DNA from: Bacteroidia bacterium
GTDB lineage: Bacteria; Bacteroidota; Bacteroidia; Bacteroidales; BM520
NCBI GenBank assembly: GCA_009930445.1
Contig: RZYD01000031.1
Location: 1-14,878, forward strand
DNA length: 14,878 bases
Direction of reading: 5' to 3'
The position numbers and the translations under genes were made by a program. Every line of letters begins with the position of its first letter. The stretch's first letter is position 1. The notes beneath the pieces were generated by a model. That model was not told the DNA's origin and made no database searches. It was given only the letters and a program-made list of their open reading frames with translations. This document shows, piece after piece, positions 9,017-14,785 of this stretch.

Positions 9017-10188
9017 GAAATTGTTGAACCTGATAAAATTTTAAATGATTGGAGTACTCTCTGTATAGCCATGGTTGAGCAATTATCCTTGTAAAATGAA
9101 ATGCCGGCCAGACCTCTAGAAGCTAACAGTCGTCCATCAGAACGAATAATAGCCAACAGTAACTCAACAAAATCTGCTGCTGAACGTTTCTCCAAAATCC
9201 ATCCCCGAGGGCGATGCGGCCCGTCTAAAATCAAATGTGGCAGATCACCAATTCTACTACCTATCACAGGACGACCACATGCAAAAGCCTCAAGCAGTTT
9301 CGCGGGAATCTGGCTTTCTGTATAGACACAGTGTTTTTGAATAACGGGAACAATATCTGAAGCGCCAATGACCTCGAACACATTATCTGAGTCGAATAAC
9401 CCTAAAAGTGAACAGTCTGCACCCAATTGCCGCTTCATATCCTTAAACAAGGCTTGCTCAGGGTCTCCAGCCAACGCCAAGTGAAAATGATCGCTAAATC
9501 GTGGATCCAAAGCCCCCTGAGCGATAATATCAAATCCTTTATGAAGTCTGGCCGTACCTGCAAACAACAACACATACTTATCACTAGGCAATCCAAATCG
9601 GCGTTTTAATAAAACCTGCTCACAACTACCGATATCACAAGTTTTTTTGACCTGTGCAGGACCTGTGAGCATTATCTTGCCGCCGTAGTGCCGTCTTAAT
9701 TTCTCGGAGGATACAGTTACTCCGCTACATCTGGAAACATAGCGATCCAAAGGGATGTTAAACTTGTAATTGAACGCCTTCCGCCACCCTCTAAACAGCA
9801 TCGGGAACCAATCATTCATACTACTCGGTCGCTGGTACATCACATCATCATCTTCAACATCTAAGATTATGGGTTTTTCTCTACCATAATCTGTATATAC
9901 CAATGCAGGGAAAAACGAACTTACAAGAGGTTTACATGCATACACAATATCACCATCTGCCAGTCGCGATAACTTCCTGGCCATTCTATACACATCCCAT
10001 ATCGAATCTGATGATCGCATAGTCACATAATTAAACATGCCACGATATGGGCGATACACATCATCCGCGTTTATCAACAATCCCAAGATCTGCACTTCAT
10101 GACCCATTGCCATGAGTGCTTCAGCAATGGGCTTTGCCCTCACAATTGGATTATCACCAAGAGAATGAACAAACATGCTTATTTTCAT
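9013..10188 (-). CDS. GT4-family glycosyltransferase, first gene of the operon
   Basis: This 391-residue GT-B glycosyltransferase starts MKISMFVHSLGDNPIVRAKP. An acidic DVEDDD occurs at 110-115, then the donor-domain loop GTARLHKGFD at 211-220. ESQIPAKLLEAFACGRPVIG at 291-310 is the nucleotide-sugar site of the variant with IPAK before the second Glu. It is cytoplasmic and probably adds a sugar to the lipid-linked intermediate. No other coding sequence lies upstream until the repeat region, so the operon promoter should be within 10189-10330. Its stop overlaps the flippase GTG start. Confidence 0.9.
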   Translation of the reverse strand: MKISMFVHSLGDNPIVRAKPIAEALMAMGHEVQILGLLINADDVYRPYRGMFNYVTMRSSDSIWDVYRMARKLSRLADGDIVYACKPLVSSFFPALVYTDYGREKPIILDVEDDDVMYQRPSSMNDWFPMLFRGWRKAFNYKFNIPLDRYVSRCSGVTVSSEKLRRHYGGKIMLTGPAQVKKTCDIGSCEQVLLKRRFGLPSDKYVLLFAGTARLHKGFDIIAQGALDPRFSDHFHLALAGDPEQALFKDMKRQLGADCSLLGLFDSDNVFEVIGASDIVPVIQKHCVYTESQIPAKLLEAFACGRPVIGSRIGDLPHLILDGPHRPRGWILEKRSAADFVELLLAIIRSDGRLLASRGLAGISFYKDNCSTMAIQRVLQSFKILSGSTIS

Positions 10189-10265
10189 AATCTCACAACT
10201 CTAACCACATCCAGTGTTTGACCAAGCAATATAGTAATATAAATTAGCATAACCATCTCTGTTAC

Positions 10266-10293
10266 ATGCTAGTATCTGTTAGAAACTTATCAA
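10266..10293 (-). promoter_or_regulatory. Candidate promoter for the glycan operon
   Basis: Read leftward there is TTGATA (10288-10293), a 16-base spacer and TAGCAT (10266-10271), leaving a leader of roughly 70 bases before the ATG at 10188. The -35 differs from consensus at one base and the -10 matches four of six. The leader and flanks (10189-10330) are AT-rich and hold no other gene. This is the best sigma-70-like match seen there, but it is weak. Confidence 0.3.
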
Positions 10294-10326
10294 CGAATAT
10301 GTCCCCAAAATGCAAACCAATTAAAC

Positions 10327-10377
10327 TTCCAATCATTGGAGAAAGTGAAAACAGAAAGTTCCAATGATTGGAACTTT
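10327..10377. repeat. Paired TTCCAAT-N-ATTGGAA palindromes; the second is terminator-like
   Basis: Two copies of the same core lie close together: a shorter imperfect one at 10327-10342 (CTTCCAATCATTGGAG) and a longer perfect palindrome at 10355-10377. The longer copy is the same sequence as the terminator at 110-134 and is followed rightward by TTTTTATTTTG. Leftward the T-tract is poorer. It could stop transcripts arriving from the methyltransferase/dehydrogenase remnants. The half-sites of the two copies can also pair with each other, giving an alternative fold. Confidence 0.55.
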
Positions 10378-10520
10378 TTATTTTGTCGTTAAACGGGGGC
10401 GGGACGGGTTGATTGTTCAACACGGGTGCGTCCTCGTTTTTTCCAACGTAACAAGGGGGGCATTGAAACGGTTTAGCAGGGAGATGGCAAGGAGGAAAGG
10501 GAGGGATGAAGGGGGGAAGG

Positions 10521-10695
10521 GGGGAAATGGTGAAGGGTGAAATGGTGAAGGGTGAAATGGTGAAGGGTGAAAGGGTGAAGGGTGAAAGGGTGAAGGGTGA
10601 AAGGGTGAAGGGTGAAAGGGTGAAGGGTGAAAGGTGAAATGGTGAAGGGTGAAAGGTGAAAGGGTGAAGGGTGAAGGGTGAAGGGTGAAAGGGTG
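10521..10695. repeat. GA-rich tandem array, 15-base unit GGTGAAAKGGTGAAG
   Basis: Seven consecutive 15-base units lie at 10521-10625, followed by degenerate 7- and 8-base sub-units to about 10695. Each 15-mer is itself a GGTGAAG-like heptamer plus an octamer. In copy B of the block the same array has shrunk to about two units, so its length is variable. Read leftward it would encode an SPFTL pentapeptide repeat, which is an artefact of the period being a multiple of three. Confidence 0.9.
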
Positions 10696-10795
10696 AAGGG
10701 AGACCGGAGACGGGAGCCGAAGACTGGAGACTATAGACCGGAGACCAGAGATTGGAGACCGGAGACCAAAGACCAGAGACCGGAGACCGAACCAA
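10696..10795. repeat. Degenerate AGACYGG heptamer array, copy A
   Basis: About a dozen heptamers of the AGACCGG/AGACTGG type lie in the same direction, with several substitutions (for example AGATTGG, AGACCAA). The equivalent array in copy B is longer and cleaner, which suggests this one is older or less recently expanded. Confidence 0.8.
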
Positions 10796-10994
10796 GAACA
10801 ACGAACCACCAAACCACCCTACCCTCCGTGTCCTCTGTGTTCTCCAGTGATGGGATGGAACGGGTGGTGAAAATGAATTCGTGTCCATTTGTGTGATTAG
10901 TGGACCGGTTTTTTTTGCCGCGAAAAGGCGCAAAATTCACAAAAAGGGTGGGAGGGTGATTGGATAGGAGGGTTTGTCGACGGGCTTTGCGAAT

Positions 10995-11013
10995 GGCGGG
11001 TAGGAAACCCGCC
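10995..11013. repeat. GGCGGGT/ACCCGCC hairpin, copy A
   Basis: A perfect 7-bp GC-rich stem with the loop AGGAA sits just past the methyltransferase stop. An identical hairpin is at 12059-12077. It resembles REP-like intergenic hairpins and could act as an mRNA-stabilising or transcript-ending structure. It has no T-tract, so it is not a standard intrinsic terminator. Confidence 0.6.
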
Positions 11014-11037
11014 CTACCGTAGACATACCATTATTAG

Positions 11038-11592
11038 CTACACCATAGGAACAAAACGAACAGCCAGATCCGGCAGAACCGACCATTCCCCATCCACCTT
11101 TCTAACAATCATGAGCCGCTGATAACCAACACCGACAGGAAGAATCATCCGTCCAGTATCCGTTAGCTGCGACACCAGAGATTGCGGAACATCAGCCGGC
11201 GCACAAGCCGTCATAATAACATCAAACGGCGCCTCATCAGGCAGCCCCTTCGCACCATCACCCAGGCGAATCGTCACATTGTCATAATTCAACTGTGCAA
11301 CAACTTGGGCGGCATGCTCCGCCAATTCGGGAATCATGTAAGCCACAATAAACGGCTGAGAAATCGTCTGATTAAAGCCAATAGGACAAGGATGGTCTGC
11401 ATAGGCATTCTCCCCCCGCATCGCATCTGGAATGAACAAATGTCGCGGCACCTGCGCCATCGCGTCCAGAACCCCTTTATCCGTAATACCATAATTACGT
11501 AAAACTTCCACCATACCCATTCGCCTGACATCCCAATCACAAAAAACCAGAACTAAACCCCTTCCAGCCTCAATCCGTTCATGCTGTCGCAT
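11038..11592 (-). pseudogene. pcm: Protein-L-isoaspartate O-methyltransferase lacking SAM motif I
   Basis: The protein is recognisable as Pcm, the SAM-dependent enzyme that repairs isoaspartyl residues. It shows MVEVLRNYGITDKGVLDAMA, VPRHLFIPDAMR, PIGFNQTISQPFIVAYM, then DNVTIRLGDGAKG, APFDVIMTACAP, GRMILPVG and the family ending RFVPM. Between AYM and IPELAEHAA, at about 11334/11335, the family normally has about 35 more residues, including the glycine-rich motif I (E-x-GTGSGY) that binds SAM. Those are absent with the frame kept, so the product is about 184 residues instead of roughly 210-220 and should be inactive. The start is uncertain: ATG 11592, 11520 or 11514; the family's conserved part begins at about 11514. 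Confidence 0.8.
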
Positions 11593-11695
11593 GTAGAATG
11601 TACCACGAAAAGAGGGGGACATAAAAGGATTTAGCAGGGAGATGGCAAGGAGGAAAGGGAGAGGGATGAATGGTGAAGGGTGAAAGGGTGAAGGG

Positions 11696-11833
11696 AGACC
11701 AGAGACTGGAGACTGGAGACCGGAGACCGGAGACTGGAGACCGGAGACTGGAGACTGGAGACCGGAGACCGGAGACTGGAGACTGGAGACTGGAGACCGG
11801 AGACTGGAGAATGGAGACTGGAGACCGGAGACC
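11696..11833. repeat. AGACYGG heptamer array, copy B
   Basis: Nearly twenty heptamers alternate between AGACTGG and AGACCGG, with very few errors. The alternation is irregular, which suggests growth by slippage or unequal exchange of units. It is followed by an AACCAAG/AACCACG/AACCACC patch at about 11836-11883, also with a seven-base period. Confidence 0.9.
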
Positions 11834-12058
11834 GAACCAAGAACCACGAACCAAGAACCACCAACCACGAACCACCAAACCACCCTACCCTCCGTGTCCT
11901 CTGTGTTCTCCAGTGACGGGAAGGAACGGGTGGTGAAAATGAATTCGTGTCCATTTGTGTGATTGGTGGGCAGTTTTTTTGCCGCGAAAAGGCGCAAAAT
12001 TCACAAAAAGGGAGAGAGGGTGATTGGATAGGAGGGTTTGTCGACGAGCTTTGCGAAT

Positions 12059-12077
12059 GGCGGGTAGGAAACCCGCC
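12059..12077. repeat. GGCGGGT/ACCCGCC hairpin, copy B
   Basis: This is an identical copy of the 7-bp stem and AGGAA loop at 10995-11013, located at the same place within the second composite block. Confidence 0.6.
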
Positions 12078-12101
12078 CTACCGCGGACATACCATTATTA
12101 G

Positions 12102-12509
12102 CTACACCATAGGAACAAAACGACCAGCCAGCATGGGGCATGTTTCTACCGATGCGGGGAGATCACCGGTTGCATAATCATCCAGCGTTTGCCCCGTATT
12201 CCCAAAATAATTGATCAGTTTTGCCATGTCGATCACACTACCGCCACCCACCGCGACAATGGCCTGAATATTATTGCGGCGGAAGAGATCTACACCGCGC
12301 AACACCTCTTCTTCCTTTGGATTGGGGGCGAAATCGGAAAACGTGACTACGTTGTCTGCAAGGTGACGACCAAAATACTCTTTCGCACCCGATGCGCTGT
12401 ACGAATTGGGTTTGCATACCAATAACGTCTGAGCCGAACCGGCGTCAGTGATAAAGACGTCAAGAAAGGAATCGGCCCCATCACGCCCAAAATGTGTTTT
12501 ATTTTTCAT
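12102..12509 (-). pseudogene. Truncated iron-containing alcohol dehydrogenase fused to the Pcm C-terminus
   Basis: Residues 1-128 match the N-terminal third of group III iron-dependent alcohol dehydrogenases. TLLVCKPNSYSASG occurs at 28-41, FSDFAPNPKEEEV at 57-69 and the nucleotide-binding GGGSVIDMAK at 88-97. The style is closest to phosphonoacetaldehyde reductase, which reduces phosphonoacetaldehyde to hydroxyethylphosphonate; that subtype is an inference supported by the decarboxylase remnant upstream. After CPMLA the protein ends GRFVPMV, which is the end of the neighbouring Pcm gene. The iron-binding C-terminal domain of about 250 residues is missing, so no activity is expected. The ATG overlaps the end of vapC by 11 bases. 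Confidence 0.75.
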
Positions 12510-12882
12510 ATAGTGAAAGAGGTATTTTCTTGGCCATCAAGCTAAAATGTTTATCCAGAGAATATAGATCCAGATTATTCTGTATCGCATGCTGTGCAAT
12601 GAACAAATCTGGAATACCCACTTTATTTATCCCATTGCGCAGACATGTGATCTGCATCAAAATCACGTCGTCCCAATCGATAGTCAAGGGAGGACATGCA
12701 ATTTCATGCATAAGGGCGATCAGTTTGCGCTGTTTGCGAAGGTGTAATGCAGGAATTAATTCCGCAAGAATCAAGTCGTTCACCACAACCAAGTTTTCCT
12801 CAATCAAATAATCAAGGTGCAACGTGTCATTCGTACCACGGAAGTACTCAATCCAGACGGAACTATCGACGAGTACACTCAT
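12499..12882 (-). CDS. vapC: VapC-type PIN-domain ribonuclease toxin
   Basis: This 127-residue PIN-domain protein is of usual VapC length. The acidic metal-binding set is complete: Asp6 in VLVDSSVWIEYF, Glu41 in LILAELIPAL, Asp92 in GIPDLFIAQHA and Asp110 in YSLDKHF. VapC toxins are magnesium-dependent endoribonucleases, often cleaving tRNA or rRNA, and are held inactive by VapB. The start ATG overlaps the vapB stop by one base (TGATG), the classic coupled toxin-antitoxin layout. The gene looks intact. Its last codons overlap the dehydrogenase fragment. Confidence 0.9.
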   Translation of the reverse strand: MSVLVDSSVWIEYFRGTNDTLHLDYLIEENLVVVNDLILAELIPALHLRKQRKLIALMHEIACPPLTIDWDDVILMQITCLRNGINKVGIPDLFIAQHAIQNNLDLYSLDKHFSLMAKKIPLSLYEK

Positions 12883-13073
12883 CAGCGCTTTCTCAAGCTG
12901 TCGAGCTCTATGTCTAAGTCGACCTTCCCTTTGAATTCTCTTATCGCACTAATTTTCTTTTTTCGCACGTACTCTTCAAGGGCCGTCACGATAACGCCTG
13001 TTTTTGTCCGCTGATTAGACCATTTCAAAGCCTCATCTACGAGTTTTTCAGGCAAATCAAGGGTTGTCCTCAT
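12882..13073 (-). CDS. vapB: VapB-type ribbon-helix-helix antitoxin
   Basis: This 63-residue protein begins MRTTLDLPEKLVDEALKWSN, the DNA-binding strand and first helix of VapB antitoxins (PF09957-like). TKTGVIVTALEEYVRKKK follows as the second helix, and a charged C-terminal tail (DLDIELDSLRKR) would wrap VapC. It should bind its own promoter and neutralise the toxin. AAGGAG at 13080-13085 is a well-placed ribosome-binding site for the ATG at 13073. Confidence 0.9.
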   Translation of the reverse strand: MRTTLDLPEKLVDEALKWSNQRTKTGVIVTALEEYVRKKKISAIREFKGKVDLDIELDSLRKR

Positions 13074-13086
13074 TCATCACTCCTTT

Positions 13087-13145
13087 ATGCATGACACTTG
13101 ACATGTTCATGCATGATTAATATGCATTCATGCCCAACTTGTCAA
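13087..13145 (-). promoter_or_regulatory. vapBC promoter and overlapping operator
   Basis: Read leftward there is a perfect TTGACA (13140-13145), a 17-base spacer and TATTAA (13117-13122), which predicts a transcript start near 13110. An inverted repeat with arms ATGCATGA (13087-13094) and TCATGCAT (13107-13114), 12 bases apart, covers that start point. A further ATGCAT lies at 13122-13127. Such palindromes over the start site are typical VapBC autoregulatory operators. The pair therefore carries its own control and does not depend on the decayed genes around it. Confidence 0.65.
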
Positions 13146-13200
13146 CGCATCCGCATTCAAAAAACTTCTGCTTTCCACAAAAACACCGGCAAACAACGTC

Positions 13201-13447
13201 TCAGTCATCACTCACAAGATATTCTATCAACGCCTGCTTATTTTCAACAGGACTTGTTTGGGGACGACCGAGATCGCTGCGTGCCCCCGGTTTCACACGC
13301 ACTTCAAGAAAGGTCGGCCCAACCGTTTCGATCATTTATTTTGCCCTGTTTCACGTGCTGGGGGTCATCCTTGATGTCCGGCTCCCCGCGCCACCCGATC
13401 AGCAACACCATCGGAATGCCGTAAACATCGGGATCGGCCAGCGACAC
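13201..13447 (-). pseudogene. Phosphonopyruvate decarboxylase remnant, two segments in different frames
   Basis: Two short conserved pieces of the thiamine-diphosphate enzyme phosphonopyruvate decarboxylase (Ppd/AepY) are joined. Segment one (13447-13337, complement) reads VSLADPDVYGIPMVLLIGWR, then GEPDIKDDPQHVKQGKI, the conserved N-terminal-domain motif of this family and its sulfopyruvate relatives. Segment two (13332-13201), in a different frame, reads GPTFLEVRVKPGARSDLGRP, then ENKQALIEYL and a stop, matching the family's C-terminus. Roughly 200 or more central residues, with the cofactor site, are missing. The beginning is also lost; degraded homology may extend to about 13470. Inactive. 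Confidence 0.8.
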
Positions 13448-13643
13448 CTTGCAGCGAATTGATATCCCGCTTTCTTTTACAACCACTCCCGACGGTCGTT
13501 AGAGCAGACTTGACCGAGGAATAGAGAGGTATCTTTCTCTGTCCCCCTCTAGCGCAGCGGTTGTAAAAAATCTTAACCACGAACCACGAACCACGAACCA
13601 CGAACATTTGACAAATACTGGAAAAATGGACTAGAGACTAGGT
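13448..13643. other. Intergenic stretch with no intact gene
   Basis: This stretch separates the leftward decarboxylase remnant from the rightward exosortase gene. It contains possible degraded decarboxylase sequence near 13448-13470, a fully non-coding segment, and the AACCACG tandem repeat. I see no convincing terminator or promoter. Confidence 0.5.
13575..13605. repeat. AACCACG heptamer tandem repeat, four units
   Basis: Four perfect copies of AACCACG (13575-13602) are followed by a partial AAC. The same heptamer appears with variants in both composite blocks (about 10792-10818 and 11836-11883), which ties this site to the same repeat system. Confidence 0.9.
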
Positions 13644-14615
13644 ATGAAAAATCCGGAATTGGAAACTGAAATCATTAGCGAACGCTGGCAGCTGGCCCGT
13701 CTGAATCAGGAGACGTTGGTCAAGTGGGCTCTGCTGGCGGTGGCGATGGGCGGATTGTTTGTGTGTTTTCATTATTTTGGAAATACGACCATGGGCTATG
13801 TTGCGCGTCTGCAGACGCATTCGGTCTTTATCTGGATTGTGCAGCGATGGAGTGATGCTGCCGGCGATATGTCGCATGGACCTTTTATCCCCTTGGCGAG
13901 TTTGTTTTTTATCTGGTTGCGCCGTAAAGAGATTGCGGCGGCTCCCCGGCAGGTCAGTAATCGGGGGCTGGCAGTGGTCATCGGTTGTTTAGTGCTTCAT
14001 TGGCTGGGGGCGAAGTCGCAGCAGACGCGTCTCAGTCTCATCGCGCTGATTGGTTTGAGCTGGGGGATTCCCTATTATCTGTGCGGATGGAAGACGGCAA
14101 AATGGCTGATTTTCCCTTGTTCCTATCTGTTGTTTGCGGTGCCGTTCAATTTTCTAGATAGTCTGACGTTTCCGTTGCGTATTATGGCCACCATTATTTC
14201 TGAGCACTTATTGCAGGGGCTGGGACTGCCTATTCAGCGCTCGGGATCGGCGATATATTCGTTGTCGGCGGGGGGATTTGCCATGGACGTGGCTGATCCG
14301 TGCAGCGGCATCCGGTCGTTATTAGCTATGACGGCGCTGACGGCCGCCTATGCGAATTTGACGCAAAAGGGGGTGGTGCGGCAATGGGGTTTATTTCTGA
14401 TGTCTATTCCGCTGGCGATCGTGGGGAATATTGTGCGTATCACGTCCATTGCCATTGTGGCAGAAGCCTTTGGCGAACAGCTGGCACTGGGGCTGTATCA
14501 TGATTATTCCAGTTATATTTTATTTTCAGTATCGATCACTCTGATGGTGGTGATGGGGTATGCCATGAATGTGGACTGGAAGGGATGGATTAGGCAATGG
14601 ATTCCCGAGACGTGA
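13644..14615 (+). CDS. Exosortase (EpsH/Xrt family)
   Basis: This 323-residue polytopic membrane cysteine transpeptidase-like enzyme is thought to cleave and anchor PEP-CTERM-tagged surface proteins, often linking them to exopolysaccharide. The catalytic triad is visible: Cys220 in DVADPCSGIRSL, Arg265 in GNIVRIT and His286 in LYHDYSSY. The family N-terminal motif SHGPFIPL starts at 77, and about eight hydrophobic segments follow residue 25. Its length is normal, and the first 25 residues are cytoplasmic. The start ATG has only a weak upstream AGAG. The last 19 bases overlap the EpsI-like gene. The subfamily cannot be named from sequence alone. Confidence 0.92.
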   Translation: MKNPELETEIISERWQLARLNQETLVKWALLAVAMGGLFVCFHYFGNTTMGYVARLQTHSVFIWIVQRWSDAAGDMSHGPFIPLASLFFIWLRRKEIAAAPRQVSNRGLAVVIGCLVLHWLGAKSQQTRLSLIALIGLSWGIPYYLCGWKTAKWLIFPCSYLLFAVPFNFLDSLTFPLRIMATIISEHLLQGLGLPIQRSGSAIYSLSAGGFAMDVADPCSGIRSLLAMTALTAAYANLTQKGVVRQWGLFLMSIPLAIVGNIVRITSIAIVAEAFGEQLALGLYHDYSSYILFSVSITLMVVMGYAMNVDWKGWIRQWIPET

Positions 14616-14785
14616 AGCCGTACTTTAACCTGATCGGTGTTTTTTTTGTTTTTGCGCTGTTACTGGCCTTCACCGTCGACGTGAGTCTGACGAATAAGTC
14701 GGGTATTGCTCAGGAGTTGCCCCGTTTTGTGGGAACGGGCTGGACGGGCGATCAAATGCTTTATTGTCACAACAGCCAATGGTAA
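14597..14785 (+). pseudogene. EpsI-like exosortase-associated protein, cut off by an insertion sequence
   Basis: The first 61 codons of an EpsI-type partner (DUF3485/PF11984) remain. There is a short cytoplasmic start, one membrane segment at about 11-28, then ELPRFVGTGWTGDQMLYCHN, which matches the beginning of the periplasmic domain. Family members are usually about 200 residues. Homology stops at 14779, and the TGG TAA that ends the frame comes from the insertion sequence. The gene follows the exosortase with a 19-base overlap, as expected for a coupled pair. The truncated product lacks nearly the whole functional domain. Confidence 0.75.

Larger units (their letters stand above)
10470..11067. 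repeat. Composite repeat block, copy A
   Basis: This non-coding block is directly repeated at 11629-12131. In order it holds a TTTAGCAGGGAGATGGCAAG leader, a GA-rich array, AGACYGG-type heptamers, an AACCAAG/AACCACC heptamer patch, a conserved stretch ending in CTCCGTGTCCTCTGTGTTC, a run of T with GCCGCGAAAAGGCGC, a hairpin and the last codons of the methyltransferase gene. The portion from about 10792 onward is nearly identical between copies, with only scattered differences. Long open frames across it come from the short tandem repeats and are not genes. Confidence 0.85.
11629..12131. repeat. Composite repeat block, copy B
   Basis: This is a direct repeat of 10470-11067 with the same order of modules. 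Its GA-rich array is short (about 11667-11695) and its AGACYGG array long. The last 30 or so bases (to 12131) are a copy of the methyltransferase 3' end including its stop codon, although the rest of that gene does not follow. There the sequence changes to the dehydrogenase gene at a shared CAGCCAG. Confidence 0.85.

Noticed and set aside
10521..10795. CRISPR-like array
   Set aside because: The units are directly adjacent with no unique spacers and there are no cas genes. It is a simple tandem repeat.
10262..10933. Long leftward open frame rich in SPFTL/HPSPF repeats
   Set aside because: It is created by the 15-base GA array read in frame. There is no ribosome-binding site and no conserved domain, and other frames are open too.
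11593..11997. N-terminal extension of the Pcm frame through the repeat block (SGLQSPV repeats)
   Set aside because: It is translation of AGACYGG heptamers and boilerplate. Pcm homology begins only near 11514, so the extension is not part of a protein.
13098..13126. Rightward promoter-like TTGACA, 17 bases, TATGCA
   Set aside because: No rightward gene follows, and the site overlaps the vapBC operator, whose leftward promoter is better.
13098..13462. Rightward open frames opposite the decarboxylase remnant
   Set aside because: The opposite strand carries recognisable decarboxylase segments; the rightward translations show no known motif and no ribosome-binding site.
13608..13636. TTGACA upstream of the exosortase as its -35 element
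   Set aside because: The matching -10 position (CTAGAG) is poor and would leave almost no leader before the ATG at 13644.
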